Below are positions 19,136 through 27,572 of a DNA stretch of 64,000 nt, piece by piece. Position 1 is the stretch's first letter. Every line of letters starts with the position of its first letter. The translations under genes were made by a program, and so were the position numbers. Under the pieces are notes generated by a model. It was not told where the DNA came from and searched no databases. It saw nothing but the letters and a program-made list of their open reading frames with translations. The DNA is from Oscillospiraceae bacterium (GTDB lineage Bacteria > Bacillota > Clostridia > Oscillospirales > Ruminococcaceae): assembly GCA_017432285.1 (NCBI GenBank), contig JAFRJM010000016.1:1-64000 (forward strand), written 5' to 3'.

Positions 19136-20398
19136 ATGAATCCTATTCTTGACTTTATTATCAACCAGATTTTTGGTCAGGGAGCAATCTTTATTTCCCT
19201 TATCGCATTAGTCGGTTTGATTCTGCAGAAGAAGGATGTATCTGAGATAGTACGCGGCACATTCATGACTGCTATCGGATATTTCGTTCTTACTCAGGGT
19301 AGCTCCATGATTCAGGGAGCAGTCGTAGACGTCGGCAACGCGTTCAGCGCTCTGATGAATTCTCCGGCTCCTGGTGATTCAGTTGATATCGGTGGTCAGT
19401 ATGGTACCCAGATCGGTCTTGTCATGCTGATCGGCTTTATCATCAACGTAATCGTGGCCCGCTTCACAAAGTTTAAAACCATCTTCCTTACCGGACACAT
19501 GCTTTATTGGTTCCCATATGTCTTCGTGGCAGCCGGTGTTGATGCCGGACTGAAAGGCGCAACATTGATCATCTTTGCTGGTCTTTTCACTGCTGTATAT
19601 ATGATCGTGGCACCTAACCTCATGTACCCGCTCGTAAAGAAGGTAACAGGGGATGATAGCTTCTCTGTTGCTCACCCGACGACTCCTTTGTCCTTGGTCG
19701 GCGCTTGGATCGCCAAGGTAACAGGAGATCCCAAGAAGAGCACAGAGGATATCAAGTTCCCGAAAGCATTGAACTTCTGCCGTGAAGTATCAATTATTTG
19801 CTCTATCGTAATCCTGCTCACCTATATCGTCATGGCTGTTCTGCTCGGCGGCAATGCAGATGCAGTTTTGTTCCAGGGAACAAAACCGTTTGTATACTTC
19901 TTCAGCAAGACAATGACATTCGGTGCTGGTGTTACAGTCCTGTTGCTTGGTGTTCGTATGCTTATTGCAGAGATCGTTCCGGCATTCATGGGCTTCTCAG
20001 AGAAGCTCGTCCCCGGTGCTATTCCTGCTCTTGACTGCCCGACATTGTTCCCGTATGGACCGAACGCAAACGTTCTTGGCTTCCTCTGCTCATTGGCAGG
20101 AAGCATCGTTGCTATCCTTCTCCTCAACGGAACAGGTCTGTTCGCAAGCGTCGTAGTACCGCTCGCATTTACATGCTTCTTCGAAGCTGGTACTGCAGCA
20201 ATCGTCGCCAATGCATATGGTGGTGTTCGTGGCTGCGCGATCGCTTCCTTTGTCAACGGTATCCTCATGGTCCTGCTTGTAGGCTTCGGCTCACACTTCT
20301 TCATGAATACCATCAACAACTGGATGCTGGTCTTCGGCGGAAACGACTTCTCTCTGTGGGGCATCATCGCTGGTGCTCTTGCAAGACTCATTGCATAA
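19136..20398 (+). CDS. ulaA: PTS IIC component, ascorbate type (UlaA family)
   Basis: A 420-residue polytopic permease with about ten hydrophobic segments. It has the UlaA/SgaT pattern, including FMTAIGYFVLTQGSSMI, LTGHMLYWFPYVF and VPAFMGFSEKLVPGAIPALDCP. The frame is open from 19049, but GGAGG at about 19121-19125 sits before ATG 19136, which matches family N-termini. It completes the PTS operon and is followed by a terminator. Confidence 0.93.
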   Translation: MNPILDFIINQIFGQGAIFISLIALVGLILQKKDVSEIVRGTFMTAIGYFVLTQGSSMIQGAVVDVGNAFSALMNSPAPGDSVDIGGQYGTQIGLVMLIGFIINVIVARFTKFKTIFLTGHMLYWFPYVFVAAGVDAGLKGATLIIFAGLFTAVYMIVAPNLMYPLVKKVTGDDSFSVAHPTTPLSLVGAWIAKVTGDPKKSTEDIKFPKALNFCREVSIICSIVILLTYIVMAVLLGGNADAVLFQGTKPFVYFFSKTMTFGAGVTVLLLGVRMLIAEIVPAFMGFSEKLVPGAIPALDCPTLFPYGPNANVLGFLCSLAGSIVAILLLNGTGLFASVVVPLAFTCFFEAGTAAIVANAYGGVRGCAIASFVNGILMVLLVGFGSHFFMNTINNWMLVFGGNDFSLWGIIAGALARLIA

Positions 20399-20440
20399 GC
20401 ATATTGATGTCGGTACCCCCTGCTTCTTTATACTGTTTCC

Positions 20441-20470
20441 AGACCGCCTGTTTACAGGCGGTCTTTTTTG
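20441..20470 (+). terminator. Terminator of the PTS operon
   Basis: A perfect 10-bp stem, AGACCGCCTG with CAGGCGGTCT, loop TTTA, is followed by six T. Confidence 0.92.
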
Positions 20471-20499
20471 CGAAAAATGCATGCAGGAGACAGTGTGAT

Positions 20500-20528
20500 T
20501 TGCGAAATAGAGGATGATATGATATATT
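20500..20528 (+). promoter_or_regulatory. Promoter of the ABC exporter pair
   Basis: TTGCGA (20500-20505) and TATATT (20523-20528) with a 17-base spacer, 32 bases before the permease start. Confidence 0.6.
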
Positions 20529-20560
20529 GCACTTGTATTTTCTGAAGGGAAGCAGGCTGA

Positions 20561-21343
20561 ATGTTAAAACCTTATCTAGATACATTCTTGCGGTACAAAT
20601 ATCTTCTGGTTTGCCTTGTCGACCGAGATTACAAGGTAAAATACAGAAGATCTGTGTTCGGAATACTGTGGAGCATGCTCAATCCGATCATGATGATGAT
20701 CATTTTGAATGCTGTTTTTTCACGTGTCTTCCGGGCTGATATAGAAAATTTCCCGGTATACCTTCTTACAGGTCAGCTGGTGTTTTCGTTTTTCAATGAA
20801 GCTTCAAGCAGCGCTATTTTTTCCGTGGTAGAGGCCTCTGCGCTGATTAAAAAGATCTATGTTCCTAAGTATGTCTTCCCGTTGGAGCGGGTGCTTTTTG
20901 GCTTTGTGAACATGGTCTTCTCGCTTTCTGCACTCATAATCCTAATGATCGTTCAGAAGGTACAGGTGACTGCCGTAACACTTTTGTTCCCGCTTCCTCT
21001 GATAGCGCTGTTCCTGTTTACATGTGGATGGAGTTTTCTAATCTCCGCGCTTTGCGTGTATTTCCGGGATCTAAAGCATCTTTATTCTGTGCTTATGACT
21101 GCATGGATGTATATAACTCCCATCATGTATCCGATAGAGTATCTGTCGGGCAGCTGGGTATATAAGATCGTCATGTTAAATCCGCTTACATGGTACGTCC
21201 AATATTTCAGGCAGATAGTGATGTACCATGCTTTGCCAACATTAGAGATGAATATCGTGTGTTTCGGGGAAGCGATCCTGATGATGATCATCGGACTGCT
21301 GTCCTTCCGCAAACTGCAGGATAAATTCATCCTGCACATTTAA
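20561..21343 (+). CDS. ABC-2 type polysaccharide/teichoic-acid export permease
   Basis: A 260-residue permease with six hydrophobic segments. The N-terminal VDRDYKVKYRRSVFGILWSMLNPI is the signature of the TagG/RfbA/Wzm family, which exports teichoic acids or O-polysaccharides on a lipid carrier. The segment FRDLKHLYSVLMTAWMYITPIMYP is also typical. It forms a pair with the ATPase 15 bases downstream. No glycosyltransferases lie here, so the exported polymer cannot be named. Confidence 0.9.
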   Translation: MLKPYLDTFLRYKYLLVCLVDRDYKVKYRRSVFGILWSMLNPIMMMIILNAVFSRVFRADIENFPVYLLTGQLVFSFFNEASSSAIFSVVEASALIKKIYVPKYVFPLERVLFGFVNMVFSLSALIILMIVQKVQVTAVTLLFPLPLIALFLFTCGWSFLISALCVYFRDLKHLYSVLMTAWMYITPIMYPIEYLSGSWVYKIVMLNPLTWYVQYFRQIVMYHALPTLEMNIVCFGEAILMMIIGLLSFRKLQDKFILHI

Positions 21344-21358
21344 AAGGAGGAGAGCAGA

Positions 21359-22099
21359 ATGGACAAGGATCTGATGGTCTCCGTCAAGAATGTGTCGATG
21401 GAATTCAATATGTCCACTGAGAAAGTGGACAGTCTTAAGGAATACACTATGCGCCTGCTGAAAGGCCAGCTGTTTTTTGAGTCTTTCTGGGCGCTGAAAG
21501 ATATATCAGTGGATGTATACCGAGGAGAGACTCTCGGTATAGTAGGGAACAACGGAAGCGGCAAGAGCACTTTGCTAAAGATCATTGCGGGTGTTATGAA
21601 GCCAACTAAAGGGTCATCTGAGATCTATGGGTCATTATCGCCGATGATCGAGTTGGGTGCTGGATTCGATCCTGATCTGACGGGAAGAGAAAATATCTTT
21701 TTAAACGGCGCTATTCTCGGACACAGCAAGGCATTTATGGATTCTGTGTATGATGAGATCGTTGATTTCTCAGAGCTTGGTCCGTTTATCGATACACCGC
21801 TGAAGAACTACAGTTCGGGAATGCAGGCCAGACTGGCATTTGCCACTTCCACTGTAGTCAAACCGGAGATTCTTATCGTGGATGAGGTCCTTGGAGTAGG
21901 CGACTTCCATTTCCAGGAAAAGTGCGAACGCAGGATTCATGAGCTTATGGACAACAACACCACTGTAATTTTCGTCTCTCACTCTATAGAGCAGGTGCAG
22001 AGGATCTGCAGACGCGCTATATGGATCAATAAAGGCGTGTTGATGATGGACGGTCCGGTGAATGAGGTCTGTGAGACGTATCTCAGAGAATCCTCCTGA
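21359..22099 (+). CDS. Polysaccharide/teichoic-acid ABC exporter ATPase
   Basis: A 246-residue ATPase of the TagH/Wzt type. Walker A is GNNGSGKST (about 65-73), the signature motif YSSGMQARLAFA and Walker B ILIVDEVLGVGD are intact. It lacks the C-terminal carbohydrate-binding or membrane extension of longer TagH and Wzt proteins, ending soon after the H-loop (FVSHS). AAAAGGAGGAGAGCAG precedes the ATG. Confidence 0.92.
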   Translation: MDKDLMVSVKNVSMEFNMSTEKVDSLKEYTMRLLKGQLFFESFWALKDISVDVYRGETLGIVGNNGSGKSTLLKIIAGVMKPTKGSSEIYGSLSPMIELGAGFDPDLTGRENIFLNGAILGHSKAFMDSVYDEIVDFSELGPFIDTPLKNYSSGMQARLAFATSTVVKPEILIVDEVLGVGDFHFQEKCERRIHELMDNNTTVIFVSHSIEQVQRICRRAIWINKGVLMMDGPVNEVCETYLRESS

Positions 22100-22117
22100 T
22101 ACTTACTAAAACACAAA

Positions 22118-22141
22118 AGCGCTCCTGACGGAGCGCTAATT
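22118..22141. terminator. Bidirectional terminator between convergent genes
   Basis: AGCGCTC (22118-22124) pairs with GAGCGCT (22131-22137) around CTGACG. AATTTTA follows on the plus strand and TTTTG on the minus strand. It lies between the exporter ATPase and the GH3 gene. Confidence 0.75.
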
Positions 22142-22156
22142 TTATATGCTTTGAGA

Positions 22157-23524
22157 TTATTGGTTTTCCTGGAGAAGACCGTACTGATACTTTAGATTCA
22201 GTATTCTCAGGACACTTTCGTCTAGCCGGTCTTCAGATATCCTTCCGCTCTTAACTGCTTCAACGACTCCGTCGAATGCTTCGACATAATCATATGGCAT
22301 GAGCAGGATATCTATGCCTGCATCAAATGCAAGAACAGCGGCTTCAGCGGAGGAGTAATTCTTTGCGATAGCGCCCATTGCAAGGGCGTCTGTGGTGATC
22401 AGGCCTTCATAGCCGAGTTCGTTTCTGAGTTTTCCTGTGACAAGCTCCTTTGAAAGAGAGGCCGGAAGACCGTCGCTTGTTATTTTGGGAAGAGTGAGGT
22501 GAGCGATCATTATCATGTCTGTCTTCTCAAAGTTTTCCACAAAGGGAATCAGTTCCGCTTCTTTCAGTTGATCCCAGGTCTTCATGACGGAGACATAGTC
22601 CTCATGTGTATCTGCAGAGGTGTCGCCGTGTCCCGGGAAGTGTTTTGTGCAGCCAATCGTTTCTTCGGAATGCAGACCGTCAAGGAACGAACCGACCATC
22701 GATGAGACAAGAGCAGGATCGCTGCCGAAAGCTCTTTTTCCGATAACGATGTTGTTTGGATTGGTATTGATGTCTGCGACAGGAGCGAAATCAAGTTTGA
22801 GATCGAGTGATGACAGGTAACTGCCGATATACTGGCCTGCAGCGTATGCTTTCCCGATGTCTCCGGTTGCCCCGATATTGGCCATGTACCCGATGTTTTC
22901 GACACCGAACGCATCGATCTGGGCTATCCTTGACACGATACCGCCTTCTTCGTCAACAGCGTAAAGAAGAGGGATGCCGGATACCGAAGATAGAGAATCC
23001 ATATATTTTTTCAGTGTGTTGGGACCGACCAGGTTCTTGCCGAAATATACTATTCCTCCTGCGGGATACTTTTTCAGAGTTTCAAGCATGGAACTGCTTG
23101 CTTCAGTGCGTCCGTAAAGGGAAGTCTCATGGACCTGATCCGGTGTCAGGGAAGGATCCAGGCTGTCGGGGCGGATAAGGAACAGTTGCCCGACTTTTTC
23201 TTCCAGAGTCATTTGGGAAAGCAGGATCTCTGTATAAGTTCTGGTATCCTCAGGTTCTTCATCAGGAAAGACTGGTTTTGGCTGATCATCAGGATCAATT
23301 GGTTGGGGCTGGTCGTCTGGGACATCAGGCTCAGGCTGGCTGTCCGGCTCGGGCTGGCTGTCCGGCTCGGGCTGTGCATCTGGCTCATCCGGATTAACGG
23401 GTTCAGGTGGCGTTGTATCATCAGCAGGTGTTCTGTCGTCGGAATCGTCGCTGGGTGCCGGTGTAGTACCGCATGATACCAGTAAGAGAGACATGATGAT
23501 AAGAAGTGCAATAAAACGCCTCAT
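22157..23524 (-). CDS. GH3 family lipoprotein (NagZ-like beta-N-acetylhexosaminidase)
   Basis: A 455-residue lipoprotein with a signal peptide ending in the lipobox LVSC (Cys18). A Pro/Asp-rich linker of about 75 residues follows, then a GH3 domain. The NagZ His/Asp loop KHFPGHGDTSADTH is present, and the nucleophile is probably the Asp in LITTDALAMGAI. It should remove N-acetylglucosamine from muropeptides or related glycans at the outer face of the membrane. TGGAGGAATATCT precedes the ATG. It is the last gene of a cell-wall operon with the L,D-transpeptidase and a HAD phosphatase. Confidence 0.9.
   Translation of the reverse strand: MRRFIALLIIMSLLLVSCGTTPAPSDDSDDRTPADDTTPPEPVNPDEPDAQPEPDSQPEPDSQPEPDVPDDQPQPIDPDDQPKPVFPDEEPEDTRTYTEILLSQMTLEEKVGQLFLIRPDSLDPSLTPDQVHETSLYGRTEASSSMLETLKKYPAGGIVYFGKNLVGPNTLKKYMDSLSSVSGIPLLYAVDEEGGIVSRIAQIDAFGVENIGYMANIGATGDIGKAYAAGQYIGSYLSSLDLKLDFAPVADINTNPNNIVIGKRAFGSDPALVSSMVGSFLDGLHSEETIGCTKHFPGHGDTSADTHEDYVSVMKTWDQLKEAELIPFVENFEKTDMIMIAHLTLPKITSDGLPASLSKELVTGKLRNELGYEGLITTDALAMGAIAKNYSSAEAAVLAFDAGIDILLMPYDYVEAFDGVVEAVKSGRISEDRLDESVLRILNLKYQYGLLQENQ
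23331..23384. repeat. 18-bp tandem repeat encoding the Pro-Asp linker
   Basis: Three 18-base units run head to tail (23331-23348, 23349-23366, 23367-23384); the first two differ at one base. On the minus strand they encode a PEPDSQ period in the GH3 lipoprotein linker. Such repeats can vary in number between strains. Confidence 0.8.
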
Positions 23525-23559
23525 AGATATTCCTCCAGTTTCAGAACGAATATAACAGA

Positions 23560-24681
23560 TCAGTTGTTCCAGGGGTTGTCAGGATCGGGGTCTGTGGGAT
23601 CCCATCCTCTTCGCTCATCTTCAAGATCGATGGTGATCGGTTCGGGCTTTCCGAGCGGACCTGGATCTTCTGCGTCGTCGTAGAATTGGACGGCAGTTCC
23701 CACGTCGCAGTAGTCATAGACCCATTTCACGTCACGTACGCACATGCGCACACAGCCGAGAGAGGCTTTCGTGCCAAGTTTATTGTATTCTTCGTATTCC
23801 AGATTGCCTTTATTGATGGAGTAGTACGGAACGGAGTGGAATAGGATATCGCCCACGATCCCGGTAGCATACTGCCCGTACACGTCGCCGAACAGGCCAT
23901 TCCACTGCCGTTTATAGTAGGTGCGGTAGGTGCCAAGCGGAGTCGCTCTGCCGGTGGAGCAGACCATTGCCTTGAGCGGCGTTTTCGCTCTTCCATCGCT
24001 GTCTGTGCCGAAGACGGTCACAGTATTCATTTCACGGTTGATGCGAATGTAGTAAGGGTAGACCTTGTCTGAGATGTTGCGGTCAAGAACGGTGACTTTG
24101 CACTCGGCTGTGCTCTCAACACCATGCTGGTCTCTGGCGGTTACAAGTATCCGATATTCGCCCGGCGTTTCGGTATCTGCATCGCATTCGACGGTATAGG
24201 TCCCGTCTTCCAGCGCTTCGCTGAAGACAAGATCGCCGTCCACCGGGTCGGAAGCGCCTTCCACATAGACCAGGGGATCGAAAGACATGTCCTCGCTGAA
24301 AAAGACCTCTTCCATGCGCAGTGTGATGTCCGCCGGCGTAGTATCAGTGACTTCCACATCGAAGGAGAATTCTTTCTGGGCGGTCATTCCATATTCGTCG
24401 GTGCCGGTCACGCGGCACTGAACTGTCTGCCGGCCTAGCTGCGATGTGTCGACTGTAGAAAGGATCTCCAGGTCTCCGGTGTGTGCCGCGATGATGTCTG
24501 CCGTATCAAAAGCGGACGCGTATTCCGCAGTGCTGTAGGCTGGATCGAACTGGATGTCCAGTGCATCAGCCATCTCCTGGTATGCGACGCTGCGCCGGTG
24601 CTGATCGTATGCATAAGCTCCCGCGTCTGCCAGCAGCGCGAGAACACACACCAAAGCAGCTATTATAACAGCTTTTTTCAT
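23560..24681 (-). CDS. L,D-transpeptidase (YkuD domain), membrane anchored
   Basis: A 373-residue protein with an N-terminal signal anchor (about 4-24), two Ig-like/DUF5011-type domains (about 60-205) and a C-terminal YkuD domain (about 212-350). The catalytic motif is seen as HSVPYY followed by ASLGCVRM with the nucleophilic cysteine. It would make 3-3 cross-links in peptidoglycan or attach proteins to it. GAGGAATGACCT precedes the ATG. It is 3 bases after the HAD stop and 35 bases before the GH3 lipoprotein start. Confidence 0.92.
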   Translation of the reverse strand: MKKAVIIAALVCVLALLADAGAYAYDQHRRSVAYQEMADALDIQFDPAYSTAEYASAFDTADIIAAHTGDLEILSTVDTSQLGRQTVQCRVTGTDEYGMTAQKEFSFDVEVTDTTPADITLRMEEVFFSEDMSFDPLVYVEGASDPVDGDLVFSEALEDGTYTVECDADTETPGEYRILVTARDQHGVESTAECKVTVLDRNISDKVYPYYIRINREMNTVTVFGTDSDGRAKTPLKAMVCSTGRATPLGTYRTYYKRQWNGLFGDVYGQYATGIVGDILFHSVPYYSINKGNLEYEEYNKLGTKASLGCVRMCVRDVKWVYDYCDVGTAVQFYDDAEDPGPLGKPEPITIDLEDERRGWDPTDPDPDNPWNN

Positions 24682-24684
24682 AGG

Positions 24685-25563
24685 TCATTCCTCATTAAGA
24701 AATAGTTTTTCGGCCATGAGGGCGGCTCCGTCCTCGTTGTTTCCGTATTCTGTCAAAAGGTCAGATGCTTCCTTTGCAATATCATATCCGCTGATCATGG
24801 CGACAGACAATCCCGCTGCCTGAAGGATAGGAAGATCGTTCTCGCTGTCTCCGAAGACACAGCACTCAGCACAGGATACGCCAAGATATTCGGCGATTCG
24901 TGCCAGAGCAATCGCTTTATCCACATCGTTTGTCTGAACTTCCATCAAACTGAATCCGGAAGACTGGTAGTGAAGTTCAGGGTGTTTCTCGAACCATGGA
25001 TCCATCTTGTGGAACTGTTCTTCTGTTTCGAACCATAGCATAGGCTTCATGACAGTTCCGTCATTCACGATATCGATATTGCTGAGATTGACCGGATGAG
25101 GTTTCGGGAAGAAAGCACCGCATTGCTGTGCAAGATTATAGTTTCTCATATATGTGGATGCGTACTCCAGATTTTCCGATGTATAGAGGGTTCCGTGTGC
25201 ATCAAGAGAAAAATTCAATCCGATGCTTAGCGCGAGCCTCAGCATCTCAACGAGCGTATCGCCCGGGAAAGGATGGAGGTAAACTGCATTTCCAGGAGCG
25301 GTTCCTGCGGGCCCTATTTCAGCTCCTGCGCAGCCGATAGACATCGTATTTGTGCGGAGGTTTACTGGTTTTACCAGAAAGCCTAGTGATGTCAAGGCGC
25401 GTCCGGTGGAAAAGCCCACATAATAACCCTTATCCTGAAGTCTGTTCAGCACATCTGCCGAATACTGGGAGATAAAGGTCGGATGAGCGTGCATCAGAGT
25501 GCCGTCCAGGTCAAAGAGAATGCACTTTATCCTGTTGATCTTTTCTTTTATCGAATAGTCCAT
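24685..25563 (-). CDS. HAD-superfamily hydrolase, Cof type
   Basis: A 292-residue haloacid-dehalogenase-like phosphatase. Motif I is CILFDLDGTLMHAHP with the two aspartates, motif II is GFSTGRAL, and motif IV is VFGDSENDLPIL. The large C2 cap of Cof/YbiV-type sugar or cofactor phosphatases lies between. The frame extends up to 25626, but a TATAAT on the minus strand (25575-25570) lies inside that extension, so the start is the ATG at 25563 with no leader. It heads the operon with the L,D-transpeptidase and GH3 genes. Confidence 0.88.
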   Translation of the reverse strand: MDYSIKEKINRIKCILFDLDGTLMHAHPTFISQYSADVLNRLQDKGYYVGFSTGRALTSLGFLVKPVNLRTNTMSIGCAGAEIGPAGTAPGNAVYLHPFPGDTLVEMLRLALSIGLNFSLDAHGTLYTSENLEYASTYMRNYNLAQQCGAFFPKPHPVNLSNIDIVNDGTVMKPMLWFETEEQFHKMDPWFEKHPELHYQSSGFSLMEVQTNDVDKAIALARIAEYLGVSCAECCVFGDSENDLPILQAAGLSVAMISGYDIAKEASDLLTEYGNNEDGAALMAEKLFLNEE

Positions 25564-25569
25564 GTGACA

Positions 25570-25599
25570 ATTATAGTTAGAATTGAGAGCTGTGCGCAA
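25570..25599 (-). promoter_or_regulatory. Promoter of the HAD-LDT-GH3 operon (leaderless arrangement)
   Basis: On the minus strand TTGCGC (25599-25594) and TATAAT (25575-25570) are 18 bases apart. The ATG at 25563 follows after six bases and has no Shine-Dalgarno site, the same geometry as at 16097-16134. Confidence 0.7.
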
Positions 25600-25624
25600 C
25601 AACAGAATTCTGACAAAGGAGCGC

Positions 25625-25652
25625 AAAAAAACTGCCGGATGTAATCCGGCAG
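25625..25652 (-). terminator. Terminator of the ribosomal protein operon
   Basis: CTGCCGGAT/ATCCGGCAG (25644-25652 with 25632-25640) with a 3-base loop, followed on the minus strand by TTTTTTT. It comes right after rpsT. Confidence 0.92.
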
Positions 25653-25660
25653 CTTCAAAA

Positions 25661-25915
25661 TTATTTATTAGCGGCTTTTGCGATCGCTGCTTTGCGGCGA
25701 TTGGCTGTGTTTTTCTTTAAAGCGCCTTTGCGGACGGCTTTATCGATTGCAGAGAATGTATCAGATACGATAGCGTTCTTGTCTGCACCTTCAGCGTTCA
25801 GAGCTGCGTTTGCCTTTTTGATGGTAGTGCGAAGTTCGGAACGATTTGCGCGGTTAACAGCGTTTGCCTTGCGGCTGGTGATAATGCGCTTTTTCTGAGA
25901 TTTAATATTAGCCAT
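25661..25915 (-). CDS. rpsT: 30S ribosomal protein S20
   Basis: An 84-residue basic protein with the S20 N-terminus MANIKSQKKRIITSRKANAV and the ending NRRKAAIAKAANK. GGGAGGATATT precedes the ATG. It lies 12 bases after rpsI on the same strand, an uncommon placement, since rpsT usually stands alone. Confidence 0.97.
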   Translation of the reverse strand: MANIKSQKKRIITSRKANAVNRANRSELRTTIKKANAALNAEGADKNAIVSDTFSAIDKAVRKGALKKNTANRRKAAIAKAANK

Positions 25916-25927
25916 AATATCCTCCCA

Positions 25928-26326
25928 TTATCTCTTGGAGAACTGCGGAGCGCGACGGGCAGCCTTGAGACCGTATTTCTTACGCTCTTTCATTCTCGGG
26001 TCGCGGGTCAGGAAGCCCGCCTTCTTCAGATCGCCGCGGAGATTCTCGTCAAAGAGAAGCAGTGCGCGGGAGATTCCGTGACGGACTGCGCCGGCTTGGC
26101 CGGAGAGACCGCCGCCGTTGACGTTGACAACAACGTCAAACTTTCCGGTAAGGTTTGTCAGTTCAAGCGGCTGACGTACGATGTATTTCAGAGTATCAAG
26201 TCCGAAATAATCGTCTATGTCACGGCCATTGACTGTGATTGTACCAGTGCCGTTGTAGAGACGGACACGTGCAACGGATGTTTTTCTACGTCCGGTACCT
26301 GCGTAATAAGGTCTAGATTCGTACAT
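25928..26326 (-). CDS. rpsI: 30S ribosomal protein S9
   Basis: A 132-residue S9 protein with [15 protein letters not shown] near the start and the conserved basic tail RRAPQFSKR, which reaches the ribosomal P site. AAAGGAGTCGAAC precedes the ATG. It follows rplM by 14 bases. Confidence 0.98.
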   Translation of the reverse strand: MYESRPYYAGTGRRKTSVARVRLYNGTGTITVNGRDIDDYFGLDTLKYIVRQPLELTNLTGKFDVVVNVNGGGLSGQAGAVRHGISRALLLFDENLRGDLKKAGFLTRDPRMKERKKYGLKAARRAPQFSKR

Positions 26327-26340
26327 GTTCGACTCCTTTC

Positions 26341-26769
26341 TTAACCTTCATAGACTTCGGGCTTCTGTGCAGCATTCTTGTGATCTGCACCAGCATATGC
26401 GTGAAGTCTTGTGAGAGCTTTGCGTCCGAGAACGTTAGCAGGCAGCATACCTTTGACTGCGAGATACATAGCGCGCTCAGGGCGGGTTGCCATCATTTCG
26501 CGTGCCTTGACTGCTTTCAGGCCGCTGAGGTAAGCACTGTGATGATAATATGTTTTCTGATCCAATTTTCTGCCGGTCAGAATGGCATCTTTGCAATTGA
26601 TTACGATAACGTGATCACCGCAATCCACATTAGGGGTAAATGTAGCTTTATTCTTGCCGCGGAGCAGGTTCGCGACTGTGGTAGCTGTACGTCCTAATGG
26701 TTTGCCAGCAGCGTCGATAACATACCAACGACGTTCAACTGCTGTGGGTTTCTGCAGTGTAGTGGACAT
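26341..26769 (-). CDS. rplM: 50S ribosomal protein L13
   Basis: A 142-residue L13 protein with [28 protein letters not shown] and the signature [33 protein letters not shown] precedes the ATG. The leader between its promoter and start (26770-26835) can form two hairpins, TGCGC/GCGCA (26821-26835) and GGCTG/CAGCC, a possible autoregulatory leader like those found before L13-S9 operons. Confidence 0.98.
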   Translation of the reverse strand: MSTTLQKPTAVERRWYVIDAAGKPLGRTATTVANLLRGKNKATFTPNVDCGDHVIVINCKDAILTGRKLDQKTYYHHSAYLSGLKAVKAREMMATRPERAMYLAVKGMLPANVLGRKALTRLHAYAGADHKNAAQKPEVYEG

Positions 26770-26841
26770 TGAGTTCCTCCTGTTATAGTGTGGCTGAAAC
26801 AGCCGATTTCAATAAATAAATGCGCTTGACGCGCAAGATGA

Positions 26842-26870
26842 ATTATAACCTTGGCCATTATCCGTGTCAA
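26842..26870 (-). promoter_or_regulatory. Consensus promoter of rplM-rpsI-rpsT
   Basis: On the minus strand TTGACA (26870-26865) and TATAAT (26847-26842) are exactly 17 bases apart, a perfect consensus, as expected for a ribosomal protein operon. Confidence 0.92.
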
Positions 26871-26972
26871 CATGAAAATACAGAATTTTTAAAATAATAT
26901 TTAAGAGCTTCAAATATCTCCATTTTTCTTCGTTTTGCTCTGTTTTACTCACTTTCTATTTTTGCTTTTTTG

Positions 26973-27001
26973 TTGTTGATTATTCTTTAACGTGGTAGAA
27001 T
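26973..27001 (+). promoter_or_regulatory. Promoter of the Nudix-GDPD genes
   Basis: TTGTTG (26973-26978) and TAGAAT (26996-27001) with a 17-base spacer. The ATG at 27000 falls inside the -10 box and so cannot start the Nudix gene. Confidence 0.6.
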
Positions 27002-27032
27002 GTACGCAATCATTAGAAAGGATCGGTTTGAT

Positions 27033-27572
27033 TTGGAAAAGCAGATCTCATCTGAACTTATATATTCGGGGAAATTACTAAATATATACCGCGATTCAGT
27101 TTCTCTGGAAAACGGCAGGACCTCTGTCAGAGAGATAGCAAAGCATCCCGGCGGGGTATGCGTTGCTGCGCTTGAAGATAACGGGGACATGTGGTTCGTT
27201 AAGCAGTTCAGATATGCAGTAGGCGAGGATATCATCGAGCTGCCTGCTGGAAAGCTGGAACCTGGTGAGGATCCGGATGAAGCGGTAGTGCGGGAACTCA
27301 AGGAGGAGACAGGATGCACTGCAGATCATATAGAGAAACTTGCTGCTGCTTTTCCGTCTCCGGGATACACAAGCGAGATCCTTCATTTGTATTTTGCTCA
27401 CGGTCTCCATCACGGTGAGCAGCATCTTGATATAGACGAGGATCTTGATGCGTTCAGGATACCACTTGATAAGGCGGTCGAAATGGTCATGTCGGGACAG
27501 ATCTGTGATTCAAAAACACAGACATTGATCCTTATGGTCAACAATATTGTGGATAAAGGTGAATTGAAATGA
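27033..27572 (+). CDS. Nudix hydrolase, ADP-ribose pyrophosphatase type
   Basis: A 179-residue Nudix protein that probably splits ADP-ribose into AMP and ribose 5-phosphate. The Nudix box is complete: GEDPDEAVVRELKEETGCT (about 82-100). ELPAGKLEPGE before it is typical of the ADP-ribose subfamily. I place the start at TTG 27033, ten bases after AAAGGA, giving MEKQISSELIYSGKLL as in relatives. The last four bases overlap the next start (ATGA). Confidence 0.88.
   Translation: MEKQISSELIYSGKLLNIYRDSVSLENGRTSVREIAKHPGGVCVAALEDNGDMWFVKQFRYAVGEDIIELPAGKLEPGEDPDEAVVRELKEETGCTADHIEKLAAAFPSPGYTSEILHLYFAHGLHHGEQHLDIDEDLDAFRIPLDKAVEMVMSGQICDSKTQTLILMVNNIVDKGELK

Noticed and set aside
23331-23384. Possible CRISPR-like short repeats
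   Set aside because: The units are contiguous 18-mers without spacers and lie in frame within a Pro-Asp protein linker.
27000-27035. ATG 27000 as the Nudix start
   Set aside because: It lies inside the -10 box; the TTG at 27033 has a proper ribosome site and matches family N-termini.
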